64,000 nucleotides of DNA from Aplidium turbinatum. Lineage: Eukaryota > Chordata > Ascidiacea > Aplousobranchia > Polyclinidae. Positions 34,657 through 46,420 of the stretch are shown here, one piece after another (position 1 is the first letter of the stretch; each line of letters begins with the position of its first letter). The notes beneath the pieces were generated by a model. That model worked only from the letters and a program-made list of their open reading frames with translations. It did not search any database and was not told the DNA's origin. The stretch lies in NCBI GenBank assembly GCA_918807975.1, contig OU964925.1, positions 32,647,608 through 32,711,607 of the forward strand. Direction: 5' to 3'. Both the position numbers and the translations under genes were made by a program.

Positions 34657-34864
34657 CCTAGTTGTATCACGTACTCCGTGGTGCAAATTCGTTTGTAACT
34701 CAGTCATGCAGTTGCCTTTTCTTAATGTAATTTTTCGTCTGTCTGTATGTTTTCCACTCCAGTGCTTTTAATCGTGCGTGTTTCTCGATGCTTTTAGTTA
34801 GTCAGTTAGTTACGGTAGTCACTGTCAAGAAGTGAAATTTATTGTAGTTTATAATTATTTACAG

Positions 34865-34905
34865 ATTCCTGATGAGGACTTAAGTTAAGTCGAAAACGTT
34901 TGAAT
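34865..34905 (+). ncRNA. Hammerhead ribozyme, PLE-A spacer 1
   Basis: CTGATGA at 34869-34875, stem II GACTT/AAGTC, GAAA then AACGTT and T. It is 209 bp after the end of the preceding frame and 37 bp before the next start codon. Confidence 0.88.
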
Positions 34906-34941
34906 GTTGAACTATTTGTAAATATGTAATATACTGTTGTA

Positions 34942-37410
34942 ATGCTCAACCCTGTGTTATTGTTGTGTCTTGCCTGTCTTTGGTATAAAAAAGCAAACTC
35001 TCTCCCGAAACTATATTATCATATCAGCAACAAGAGAGGTATTCCTGTAAACCAGCTCAGAAACATAGAGCGCTGCGGAAGAAAATTAGTCAAATTGAGA
35101 TTGGACAAACGATATTTTGAAACATGCTTAAATTTAAAAATATGCCCAGAATTTTTGAAATTTAAACCGCCACGATTAAGTGTTTATAAAAAACCGGATG
35201 AACTCTATCAAATCATTGTAACCAGAAAGTTAAAAGAAATTAGCCGGGAATTGCGCATTGTGGAAAGCAAATATGAGGAAAACAAGAGACAGACGCTAGC
35301 AGCACTCAGTTTCTTTCAGAAAACATGTTTAATATCTTTGTTGTCAGAACAATTTAAAGTCTTTGCAAAACAAACTCTTGATGTTCACCAAAAAAAGCTC
35401 ACCAACCTCTGGCGACGACAGCGAAACAAATCTCCTAATTGTATTATAAATTTGAGTAGCAAGAAACTCAGTCTATTGGAAGAAGACGCTTTGCGGTTTG
35501 GATTAGACCATCACATTTTGCCGAAAAAAGTTCAAATTGACAGCATAAAAACGAACATGGAACAATTAATTTACTCGGCAAGGAAAGAAAAAGAAATCAC
35601 GCTTGACGATGAATCTAAGGATGAAATTAAGTTTATGGTTAAACGATTCATGTCTGATGCAAAACGTGCTTGCTCGTCAAAACGAAATCAAATAATACAC
35701 CGAACTCTGAACACTCTATCAAAAAACAAAGACATCAAGATCTGTAAATTTGATAAAGGAAAAGGGACAGCAATTTTAAACACCTCGGATTACTATCTGA
35801 AACTGGACTCTATAGTCAATGATAAATCGAAGTTTGAACGTATTTCAGACAGCGGCAAATCACATCCCATCATTTCAAAAGAAAAGTCAATTGCGTACTA
35901 CATCCGTAAGTACTTTAAAGACTTCGACAAACAATTGATAACAAAACTGATTCCATCGGGCAGTAACCCCGGTAAATTATACGGCTTGGTAAAAGTGCAC
36001 AAGGAAGGTAACCCTCTTCGGCCTGTTGTTTCTATGATAGGCTCTCCGGAATATGAACTGGCAAAATTCTTAGATAGCATGATTAAACCGTACATTCCTA
36101 ATTCGTATATGCTTAACTCCACAAGTCATTTTTTAGAAAAACTAAAAGATTATTCTCCGTCTTCTGGACAGATGATGGTCAGTTTTGATGTTAAATCTCT
36201 GTTTACGAACGTACCTTTGAAAGAGACTGTTAACATCATTGCTGACTACATTTATTCGGAAACAAAACCAACTCAATTACCTTTCAAGCGTGACGTATTT
36301 GTCAAGTTGATGAATTTAGCTACCGAAGGCATATTTATGTATAAAAACCAATTGTTTAAACAAATTGACGGTGTGGCCATGGGATCTCCATTGGGCCCTA
36401 CTATTGCTAATTTTTTTCTGGCACATTTGGAAACAAAATTATTTGAAAAACATCTAGCATTTCACCCGAAGTTGTTCTTACGTTACATTGATGACATTTT
36501 TGCGGTATTCAATAAAGAAACCTCATGTGAAACCTTTTTAGATATGCTGAACTCTCAACATAAAAACATTAAATTTACAATCGAAAAAGCACGTGAAACC
36601 CTTCCTTTTTTGGACGTTGAAATTAAAATTAATGCCACTGGATTTGATACTTGGGTTTGGCGCAAACCAACTCATACTGGTTTGTTTTTGAACTTTGATG
36701 CATTATGCCCATTGAAATGGAAGTCTGGTTTGATCTTGTGCCTATTAGCTCGGGCTAAAATGATTTGCTGCAATGATGCTCTTTTTAATATTGAAATAGA
36801 GAAATTGAAACAAATGTTTTATAATAATGGTTATCCAAAATTGTACTTTGAGAAAATATTGAATCGTTTTATCTCTGAGAATTCCAACCAAAAAGAAAAG
36901 GCTGAAAATGAGTTAAATGTGAAGCATTGCTTGTCCATTCCGTTTGTGGGAAAAGAATCCAAAACGTTTGCTCGTAAAATCGGACAGTTTATGAAAAATA
37001 AATTTGATGTGGACGTTTTTCCTGTTTATAAAACATTTAAAATTAGTTCGTATTTTCAACTAAAGTCCCAGACGCCTTCGTCTCTCTGCTCAAATGTCGT
37101 ATATTGTTTTACATGTCCGTGTGTTTCGGCATTGACGTACATCGGTATGTCCACCAGACATTTGACCACGAGAGTACGGGAGCATCTGAACTTTAGAGAC
37201 TTAAAGAAAAGTGCCATCAAGGACCATATCATGGATTGTTCTTTTTGCACTGATCAAAAATTCTCTGCTGAATCATTTAAAATTTTACGCAAAGGCAAAT
37301 CCCAATTTGACACAAAAATTCAGGAAGCGTTGTTAATCAAACGCTACAATCCAAATCTAAACAAACAATTATTTGCCGGTGGCGCCTCCATTCTCCTCAA
37401 TATTTATTAG
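34942..37410 (+). CDS. PLE-A full-length Penelope-like reverse transcriptase with GIY-YIG endonuclease
   Basis: 822 codons, uninterrupted. The N-terminal 200 residues are basic and helical-looking with an initial hydrophobic stretch (residues 3-15) encoded just after the ribozyme. Reverse transcriptase motifs: YGLVKVHK (347-354), SFDVKSLF with the first catalytic Asp (D416), MGSPLGPTIAN (480-490) and the catalytic YIDD (515-518). Residues 560-700 are a thumb/linker region. The C-terminal GIY-YIG endonuclease runs from VVYC (719-722) through TYIG (732-735), R739/R744/H748 and the acidic E795 to about residue 805, with a cysteine pair CFTCPC before it. This domain order is diagnostic of endonuclease-positive Penelope-like elements. 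The enzyme would nick the target and reverse transcribe element RNA. It looks capable of function. Confidence 0.95.
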   Translation: MLNPVLLLCLACLWYKKANSLPKLYYHISNKRGIPVNQLRNIERCGRKLVKLRLDKRYFETCLNLKICPEFLKFKPPRLSVYKKPDELYQIIVTRKLKEISRELRIVESKYEENKRQTLAALSFFQKTCLISLLSEQFKVFAKQTLDVHQKKLTNLWRRQRNKSPNCIINLSSKKLSLLEEDALRFGLDHHILPKKVQIDSIKTNMEQLIYSARKEKEITLDDESKDEIKFMVKRFMSDAKRACSSKRNQIIHRTLNTLSKNKDIKICKFDKGKGTAILNTSDYYLKLDSIVNDKSKFERISDSGKSHPIISKEKSIAYYIRKYFKDFDKQLITKLIPSGSNPGKLYGLVKVHKEGNPLRPVVSMIGSPEYELAKFLDSMIKPYIPNSYMLNSTSHFLEKLKDYSPSSGQMMVSFDVKSLFTNVPLKETVNIIADYIYSETKPTQLPFKRDVFVKLMNLATEGIFMYKNQLFKQIDGVAMGSPLGPTIANFFLAHLETKLFEKHLAFHPKLFLRYIDDIFAVFNKETSCETFLDMLNSQHKNIKFTIEKARETLPFLDVEIKINATGFDTWVWRKPTHTGLFLNFDALCPLKWKSGLILCLLARAKMICCNDALFNIEIEKLKQMFYNNGYPKLYFEKILNRFISENSNQKEKAENELNVKHCLSIPFVGKESKTFARKIGQFMKNKFDVDVFPVYKTFKISSYFQLKSQTPSSLCSNVVYCFTCPCVSALTYIGMSTRHLTTRVREHLNFRDLKKSAIKDHIMDCSFCTDQKFSAESFKILRKGKSQFDTKIQEALLIKRYNPNLNKQLFAGGASILLNIY

Positions 37411-37618
37411 CCTAGTTGTATCACGTACTCCGTGGTGCAAATTCGTTTGTAACTCAGTCATGCAGTTGCCTTTTCTTAATGTAATTTTTCGTCTGTCTGT
37501 ATGTTTTCCACTCCAGTGCTTTTAATCGTGCGTGTTTCTCGATGCTTTTAGTTAGTCAGTTAGTTACGGTAGTCACTGTCAAGAAGTGAAATTTATTGTA
37601 GTTTATAATTATTTACAG

Positions 37619-37659
37619 ATTCCTGATGAGGACTTAAGTTAAGTCGAAAACGTTTGAAT
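37619..37659 (+). ncRNA. Hammerhead ribozyme, PLE-A spacer 2
   Basis: Identical in core and stems to the copy 2754 bp upstream; cleavage at both would release a unit-length 2754-nt RNA. Confidence 0.88.
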
Positions 37660-37695
37660 GTTGAACTATTTGTAAATATGTAATATACTGTTGTA

Positions 37696-40164
37696 ATGCT
37701 CAACCCTGTGTTATTGTTGTGTCTTGCCTGTCTTTGGTATAAAAAAGCAAACTCTCTCCCGAAACTATATTATCATATCAGCAACAAGAGAGGTATTCCT
37801 GTAAACCAGCTCAGAAACATAGAGCGCTGCGGAAGAAAATTAGTCAAATTGAGATTGGACAAACGATATTTTGAAACATGCTTAAATTTAAAAATATGCC
37901 CAGAATTTTTGAAATTTAAACCGCCACGATTAAGTGTTTATAAAAAACCGGATGAACTCTATCAAATCATTGTAACCAGAAAGTTAAAAGAAATTAGCCG
38001 GGAATTGCGCATTGTGGAAAGCAAATATGAGGAAAACAAGAGACAGACGCTAGCAGCACTCAGTTTCTTTCAGAAAACATGTTTAATATCTTTGTTGTCA
38101 GAACAATTTAAAGTCTTTGCAAAACAAACTCTTGATGTTCACCAAAAAAAGCTCACCAACCTCTGGCGACGACAGCGAAACAAATCTCCTAATTGTATTA
38201 TAAATTTGAGTAGCAAGAAACTCAGTCTATTGGAAGAAGACGCTTTGCGGTTTGGATTAGACCATCACATTTTGCCGAAAAAAGTTCAAATTGACAGCAT
38301 AAAAACGAACATGGAACAATTAATTTACTCGGCAAGGAAAGAATAAGAAATCACGCTTGACGATGAATCTAAGAATGAAATTAAGTTTATGGTTAAACGA
38401 TTCATGTCTGATGCAAAACGTGCTTGCTCGTCAAAACGAAATCAAATAATACACCGAACTCTGAACACTCTATCAAAAAACAAAGACATCAAGATCTGTA
38501 AATTTGATAAAGGAAAAGGGACAGCAATTTTAAACACCTCGGATTACTATCTGAAACTGGACTCTATAGTCAATGATAAATCGAAGTTTGAACGTATTTC
38601 AGACAGCGGCAAATCACATCCCATCATTTCAAAAGAAAAGTCAATTGCGTACTACATCCGTAAGTACTTTAAAGACTTCGACAAACAATTGATAACAAAA
38701 CTGATTCCATCGGGCAGTAACCCCGGTAAATTATACGGCTTGGTAAAAGTGCACAAGGAAGGTAACCCTCTTCGGCCTGTTGTTTCTATGATAGGCTCTC
38801 CGGAATATGAACTGGCAAAATTCTTAGATAGCATGATTAAACCGTACATTCCTAATTCGTATATGCTTAACTCCACAAGTCATTTTTTAGAAAAACTAAA
38901 AGATTATTCTCCGTCTTCTGGACAGATGATGGTCAGTTTTGATGTTAAATCTCTGTTTACGAACGTACCTTTGAAAGAGACTGTTAACATCATTGCTGAC
39001 TACATTTATTCGGAAACAAAACCAACTCAATTACCTTTCAAGCGTGACGTATTTGTCAAGTTGATGAATTTAGCTACCGAAGGCATATTTATGTATAAAA
39101 ACCAATTGTTTAAACAAATTGACGGTGTGGCCATGGGATCTCCATTGGGCCCTACTATTGCTAATTTTTTTCTGGCACATTTGGAAACAAAATTATTTGA
39201 AAAACATCTAGCATTTCACCCGAAGTTGTTCTTACGTTACATTGATGACATTTTTGCGGTATTCAATAAAGAAACCTCATGTGAAACCTTTTTAGATATG
39301 CTGAACTCTCAACATAAAAACATTAAATTTACAATCGAAAAAGCACGTGAAACCCTTCCTTTTTTGGACGTTGAAATTAAAATTAATGCCACTGGATTTG
39401 ATACTTGGGTTTGGCGCAAACCAACTCATACTGGTTTGTTTTTGAACTTTGATGCATTATGCCCATTGAAATGGAAGTCTGGTTTGATCTTGTGCCTATT
39501 AGCTCGGGCTAAAATGATTTGCTGCAATGATGCTCTTTTTAATATTGAAATAGAGAAATTGAAACAAATGTTTTATAATAATGGTTATCCAAAATTGTAC
39601 TTTGAGAAAATATTGAATCGTTTTATCTCTGAGAATTCCAACCAAAAAGAAAAGGCTGAAAATGAGTTAAATGTGAAGCATTGCTTGTCCATTCCGTTTG
39701 TGGGAAAAGAATCCAAAACGTTTGCTCGTAAAATCGAACAGTTTATGAAAAATAAATTTGATGTGGACGTTTTTCCTGTTTATAAAACATTTAAAATTAG
39801 TTCGTATTTTCAACTAAAGTCCCAGACGCCTTCGTCTCTCTGCTCAAATGTCGTATATTGTTTTACATGTCCGTGTGTTTCGGCATTGACGTACATCGGT
39901 ATGTCCACCAGACATTTGACCACGAGAGTACGGGAGCATCTGAACTTTAGAGACTTAAAGAAAAGTGCCATCAAGGACCATATCATGGATTGTTCTTTTT
40001 GCACTGATCAAAAATTCTCTGCTGAATCATTTAAAATTTTACGCAAAGGCAAATCCCAATTTGACACAAAAATTCAGGAAGCGTTGTTAATCAAACGCTA
40101 CAATCCAAATCTAAACAAACAATTATTTGCCGGTGGCGCCTCCATTCTCCTCAATATTTATTAG
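37696..40164 (+). pseudogene. PLE-A reverse transcriptase/GIY-YIG, third plus unit, one internal stop
   Basis: Same 822-codon frame with one TAA in the N-terminal third (38344-38346); the remainder, including all catalytic motifs, is open. It shares Glu681 with the first plus unit and the SKNE variant with the last unit, although the units between them differ at those sites. Confidence 0.92.
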
Positions 40165-40372
40165 CCTAGTTGTATCACGTACTCCGTGGTGCAAATTCGT
40201 TTGTAACTCAGTCATGCAGTTGCCTTTTCTTAATGTAATTTTTCGTCTGTCTGTATGTTTTCCACTCCAGTGCTTTTAATCGTGCGTGTTTCTCGATGCT
40301 TTTAGTTAGTCAGTTAGTTACGGTAGTCACTGTCAAGAAGTGAAATTTATTGTAGTTTATAATTATTTACAG

Positions 40373-40413
40373 ATTCCTGATGAGGACTTAAGTTAAGTCG
40401 AAAACGTTTGAAT
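40373..40413 (+). ncRNA. Hammerhead ribozyme, PLE-A spacer 3
   Basis: Core CTGATGA at 40377-40383; same structure as the other spacer copies. It is the last before the transposon that splits the next unit. Confidence 0.88.
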
Positions 40414-43400
40414 GTTGAACTATTTGTAAATATGTAATATACTGTTGTAATGCTCAACCCTGTGTTATTGTTGTGTCTTGCCTGTCTTTGGTATAAAAAA
40501 GCAAACTCTCTCCCGAAACTATATTATCATATCAGCAACAAGAGAGGTATTCCTGTAAACCAGCTCAGAAACATAGAGCGCTGCGGAAGAAAATTAGTCA
40601 AATTGAGATTGGACAAACGATATTTTGAAACATGCTTAACACTTTGCTCCTCAAAGGGAGGCCAGATTTGGCCCCCCCCTCATATTTCCTTTGATTATTT
40701 GAAGCACAGTAACACCATGCACTTGGTTTTTCTTGACTTTTCCTAAAATTGCCAGGCGGATCTGATGATATTAAATTTGATGCTAAAAGTTGTGTAGTTT
40801 TCTTGTAAATTCAAGATTTTGGTGAATTTTTGCTATTTCTAGCTCACTTCCAGCAAAGCGTGAAATGGATTACATTGCGATAACAAGCCATAAGCTCATA
40901 ATTGCTTCGTGCATCGATATGCGCGAGCAGAGAGAAACATCCTCTTGGTTTCCTTTGTTTGGTTTGACCTCAATAATACAAAGCGCGTTATTTCTTATGC
41001 CACAAAAGAAAAGCCAGTGATCACAAAGCTGTTAATTAGAAACAATAATAGCAAACGTTTTTTGCGTTATCAGCTCTACAAAGAAGAATAGCAATCCACG
41101 ATCAAAATAGTAGGCTATGTAGGCCACAAACTATTCAAAACAGTTGTTTCAAGCAGATAATATTCATTGACGAATAAAAAACGTTACAATAAGAAATCTT
41201 CTCTTGGGTAAATGCACGAAAACCTGGTTTCGAAATAAACGTTCTATGGAAATGCTCTCATTGACAAAACTTGCAATTGAGGAAATGTATCACTGCAAAT
41301 GCTTTTGGGAGAGGACGAAGAAATGGCGTTTTTGCAAACAGTAATTGTGAGATACATTCAAAATTATGAGATAGGCTCCATTTACACGTAGCAGCTAACT
41401 CGATGGCTACAATATGTCCCTTCCCTGCTTTATGTCGCCTACTTGTTGTTATGTCCTGCATTTTTGTTTCACAGTGCACTGTGTGTTGTTCCAAAGAGCG
41501 CAAAATGAAGATGATAATGCCTCATCTACATTACTAAATACTTTGTAATGTAGAAGAAGCATAAAGCTAGGCGTCACATCAGACAAACAACAAATCAGCT
41601 TTTTTCATCATTGATTCAACATCTGAATACGTTGCGCCAATGTATAAGAGGCCGGCTATTGTGAAGACCCGCCATTTATAAACGATCCGATTATACCAAA
41701 AGTGGGACAAATTAGTGGATCAAAGAATGAATAAACAATGCTGAGAAAACTAAATCTTAGTGACGAACAATACCGATGTCTTCATTTATCTTTGAAAAAT
41801 GCTGCCTTTGAAAAATGCTGCCTCAACAAAAAATACCGTAAATAACGGCAAGGATCCCGAAAGCAGAATTTGCTCGACTTTGGCATGAATGTAGTCAGAC
41901 ATCTTCAGTAATAATTCCACACATACAATAACGGGCTCTCAACGGCTGTAAGATACATAATAATCAACCTGGTTCTGGGCGGTTTGTGTAACAGCTTAGG
42001 GGAAGACACTACTTGAAATGATGCACCACACAAAAGATTTTCAATGAAGACTGAGTCTAAAAACCGATGTGGATTGTGCTGCACAATGACTTCAAGTTTA
42101 GAACAGAAAAGGCACAAAAATGTCACGATAAAAATAAAGACCTTGTGGGAAATTTTCGAGAATCATAACACGATGCAAATACCATAAACGCGTAGTTTGC
42201 ATGCTGCTCTAAGCTGGCCGGCAACCACAAAGGTAGACAATACAGGCAGTTTATAATTCGAACAGGGCAATAAACATTATAAATACGTAAACCGACAATT
42301 TTCTTTTACAAACGTTTTACGTCTAATGGTAAATTTTCCCCCAACAATTTTTTGTGAAGCGCTTGCAAACCACGGTTTTGTAAAATAATTCATCATTATT
42401 ATTTTTTACTTCTCGGATATTGTAAAACGTCATCAGCAAAATCACAAAAAAAAATTTCATTACTTCAATGTAGTAGGCCTAAGAATTTTTTATAGAATTG
42501 TAGCCACGTTGTTTCAACAAAGAAGCCATTTTTTGGCAATATAAAGTTATAAAAAATAATTTGCAATCCTGCAAATGTTTGGAAAGAATCTAGGAAGTCT
42601 TCTCACAATCTGGCACAAAATGATTATGTTTATTGTATCTCTGCAATATTTTTTACGACAAACTTTGAAGCTTCGTTATAATCATTTTTATCTTTGAATT
42701 CAAAAGTTAATTTTTTTTTGGCCAGAAACATAATCGCTGCCTTGCTGATGTTGTCGCATTTACGCGTATTTTTTGTGCTTCAAGCAATGACGACCCAGTC
42801 AGCAATCCATTCCTTTTACATTGATTCAACATTTGTAAACGTTAAATTTATGTAGCTTTGCTGACTGTGGGTTATTTCACATTTCTTTTGTTTACGCATG
42901 TTCCTCAATTCGCTGTTGCATTGTTTCGACGCTGGCGGACTAAAAATGTTATTTCAAATTGATTGACACAATCTTCAATAAAAAGTTTAGCTTCGAACTT
43001 AGCTTTGTTGATGTAAATGCTGTATTGTTGGTGGATGTAATTTATGAGTCATGTTTATAAACACCCGTAAGCGAAATGACTTATGATGTAGCTTGCATGA
43101 TATTTGTGATGCGACTTGACACAAATCCACTATTTCAAAAGCACCTAATTTGAACTTAGAAATTTCAGATAATTTCAACAACTTGTTCAATTGTCTTCTC
43201 TCTACTAAAAATATTCATACTACAAACTCAATTGTAGACCTAAAATACACAAACGAAGATGTAAACAGCTATTCAAGCAGGCTAAGGTGTTACTTATGAG
43301 AAATTTGGTTCCATAAACTAGAAGCTAGCCATGAGTTTGGGAATGCATTAGTTTAGGACGAAAATGTAAGACAACAAACGCAGTTTTGTTTTTTTTCAAA

Positions 43401-43946
43401 TTCGTGTAACAATATTACTCTGATTGTAACTATTTTAGAATCAATGAGTAGCTTACAATAAGATTTGCTCGCAAGTCGTAAGTAAATCTTTATCAATGCA
43501 ATGATTTGGCACACCGCACACACACTTCGTGCCTTCGATCGAGCTCATTGTTTTTCAGAACTTTGCATGAAATCGGATTAGCACGGTAATTAAATAGCGG
43601 CAAGATAAATCAAAATTGTCGTTTTTGGGTACCTTTGCAAAAATTGAAATATCAAGTTTAACATACAAAATTTTAAAATAATGACTTTTCAAACTTATAG
43701 ACAAATGATTTTTTTTCACACCAGTGCAACTTTTGTTGAAATAGCATCAGCAGATAACACGTAACAGCTGATTGAATTTGATCCAAAAAAGGCCCCCCCT
43801 TGAGCAGTTAACTTCCAAAAAAACGGTAGTAAAAACAGAGAGAGACTGTTCACCAGGCATTTTATAATAAAAGTAATTTGCGTTCTTCTGGTGACTATTT
43901 ACTAGGTTACCTCCTGATGTTAAAGATGATAACTAGCTTTTGTATT

Positions 43947-43988
43947 TCCGACGTTTCGTCAGTCAGCACGACTGACTTTATCAAGGTG
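43947..43988 (-). ncRNA. Hammerhead-like motif, left end of PLE-B
   Basis: Minus strand: perfect seven-pair stem II GTCAGTC/GACTGAC, GAAACGTC with minimal stem III. The core reads CTTGATAA instead of CUGANGA, so self-cleavage is doubtful. Confidence 0.5.
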
Positions 43989-44289
43989 GCTAAAACAGGT
44001 TAACACAACCTGTTCAGCAACGATGGCACAACACAAAAACGTACTGATAAAATGAATAAAGTAAGCAGCAAGAATCAGAATTAAAACACGCAACAAGACA
44101 CCTAGAGGTTAAACTGAATGCAGTGAATGCCTAAAACCAGTAGGCTGCTTTCCAACAGCGTAAATTTATCTATCTATTGGGCCACCGTCAAGAAACATTG
44201 AAAAGTCATCAGACAAGACAGAAACCAAGGGAATTGGCAATAACAATGATAGAGAAGACGCACTGAGAATGGAAAAGGTGAAGTTAAAG

Positions 44290-44832
44290 TTAAAGTAATT
44301 TTTTGTACACAGAGGGAAAATTCTGACCATCTTTCTGGTTGAGAGCATGTTGTGCTTTCTGGTTTATGTACCACTTTTCTGTAAATAATCTTTTTGTGTA
44401 ATCCTTTTCAGTTTTAAGAATGGTAGCGTTGGTCCAAGTAATTTTATGGTCTGAATTTATAGAATGTTTGCAAAGAGCGGAATGCTCCGGACGTTGAAAT
44501 TTAATAGCTCTTTGGTGCTCGTTGATTCTAGATTTAAGGTCACGTTTTGTCTGTCCAATGTAGATTAAATCACAGTCATGACACGGAACTTGGTAGATCA
44601 ATCCAGAAACTTCACCTTCTTTCATGGGGTCTTTAGCCGAGGGAAGGTATTTACCTATTGTCAGATAGGGTTTCATCGCAACTTTGATTCCTATGCCATA
44701 AAGGATACGCTGAATTTTGTCGGTTACCCCCCTTATGTAAGGAAGACAAGTAAAAGATTTATAAGGAGGAAGCGAAGGTTTCGGTTTGGGTCGCTGTATG
44801 CAAGCAAGTTTTCGTGGAAATCCGTTGAGCAT
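44290..44832 (-). pseudogene. PLE-B C-terminal part (GIY-YIG), inverted copy
   Basis: 180 codons identical to the last 180 of the plus copy: linker and the GIY-YIG endonuclease. It is the coding part of the left inverted arm and is truncated at the head-to-head junction near 44890. Confidence 0.88.
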
Positions 44833-44931
44833 TAAAGTATTGTGAATGTTTTTCTTGTGGTGTGAACGTTCAGAATCATCCGTTATGTGATATAAGTTAT
44901 CCTCTTCACTTCTGTCCCTCTGACAGAAGCC

Positions 44932-46074
44932 TTGGACCTAATATCTAACCTGTTATCGGCAGACGATTCACTTGAAAGTCGTACAAAATTATGTGCAGAT
45001 GACGTGATTCAAGCTTTAAAAGTGTGTTTTCAATCTACTGTTTTTTGTTATAAAGATGTGTTGTATCGCCAAATTTATGGTACGCCGATGGGCTCCTGCA
45101 TCTCTCCAGTTGTTGCTAACATCTTCATGGAATTTGTTGAACGCAAAGCCATCAGCACCTTTCACACTCCTCCACAATTATGGGTTAGATATGTTGACGA
45201 CACGTTTTGCATCATCAAAAAAACTGCAGTTAATGATTTTCACAAGCACCTTAACAGCATTTCATCATCCATTCAATTTACCATAGAACATGAGGTCAAC
45301 GGCAAAATTTCATTTTTGGATGTTAAAGTGGTTCGCCATAGCAACAACAAAAAACTAACCACTACCATACACAAAAAACCAACACATACAGACAGATACC
45401 TGCAGTTCAACTCACATCACCCCAAGCATCAAAAACTCACAGTGGCCAAAACATTGTACAACAGACTGGACACTCACATAACGGATGATTCTGAACGTTC
45501 ACACCACAAGAAAAACATTCACAATACTTTAATGCTCAACGGATTTCCACGAAAACTTGCTTGCATACAGCGACCCAAACCGAAACCTTCGCTTCCTCCT
45601 TATAAATCTTTTACTTGTCTTCCTTACATAAGGGGGGTAACCGACAAAATTCAGCGTATCCTTTATGGCATAGGAATCAAAGTTGCGATGAAACCCTATC
45701 TGACAATAGGTAAATACCTTCCCTCGGCTAAAGACCCCATGAAAGAAGGTGAAGTTTCTGGATTGATCTACCAAGTTCCGTGTCATGACTGTGATTTAAT
45801 CTACATTGGACAGACAAAACGTGACCTTAAATCTAGAATCAACGAGCACCAAAGAGCTATTAAATTTCAACGTCCGGAGCATTCCGCTCTTTGCAAACAT
45901 TCTATAAATTCAGACCATAAAATTACTTGGACCAACGCTACCATTCTTAAAACTGAAAAGGATTACACAAAAAGATTATTTACAGAAAAGTGGTACATAA
46001 ACCAGAAAGCACAACATGCTCTCAACCAGAAAGATGGTCAGAATTTTCCCTCTGTGTACAAAAAATTACTTTAA
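44932..46074 (+). CDS. PLE-B reverse transcriptase C-terminal half plus GIY-YIG
   Basis: 380 codons; the match to reverse transcriptase actually begins near 44901 with LFTSVPL (motif A region), so this copy lacks the N-terminus. Motifs: YGTPMGSCISPVVANIFME, the catalytic YVDD, FLDVKVV, KPTHTDRYL, then the GIY-YIG endonuclease GLIYQVP and LIYIGQTKRDLKSRINEH with a later Glu (FTEKW). Compared with PLE-A the YVDD box, linker and endonuclease differ widely, so PLE-A and PLE-B are separate families. The frame is 5'-truncated and unlikely to make active enzyme. Confidence 0.92.
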   Translation: MDLISNLLSADDSLESRTKLCADDVIQALKVCFQSTVFCYKDVLYRQIYGTPMGSCISPVVANIFMEFVERKAISTFHTPPQLWVRYVDDTFCIIKKTAVNDFHKHLNSISSSIQFTIEHEVNGKISFLDVKVVRHSNNKKLTTTIHKKPTHTDRYLQFNSHHPKHQKLTVAKTLYNRLDTHITDDSERSHHKKNIHNTLMLNGFPRKLACIQRPKPKPSLPPYKSFTCLPYIRGVTDKIQRILYGIGIKVAMKPYLTIGKYLPSAKDPMKEGEVSGLIYQVPCHDCDLIYIGQTKRDLKSRINEHQRAIKFQRPEHSALCKHSINSDHKITWTNATILKTEKDYTKRLFTEKWYINQKAQHALNQKDGQNFPSVYKKLL

Positions 46075-46375
46075 CTTTAACTTCACCTTTTCCATTCTCA
46101 GTGCGTCTTCTCTATCATTGTTATTGCCAATTCCCTTGGTTTCTGTCTTGTCTGATGACTTTTCAATGTTTCTTGACGGTGGCCCAATAGATAGATAAAT
46201 TTACGCTGTTGGAAAGCAGCCTACTGGTTTTAGGCATTCACTGCATTCAGTTTAACCTCTAGGTGTCTTGTTGCGTGTTTTAATTCTGATTCTTGCTGCT
46301 TACTTTATTCATTTTATCAGTACGTTTTTGTGTTGTGCCATCGTTGCTGAACAGGTTGTGTTAACCTGTTTTAGC

Positions 46376-46420
46376 CACCTTGATAAAGTCAGTCGTGCTG
46401 ACTGACGAAACGTCGGAAAT
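46376..46420 (+). ncRNA. Hammerhead-like motif, right end of PLE-B
   Basis: The same variant core CTTGATAA (46379-46386) with perfect stem II and GAAACGTC (46407-46414). The identical variant at both ends shows that it was present in the source RNA. Confidence 0.5.
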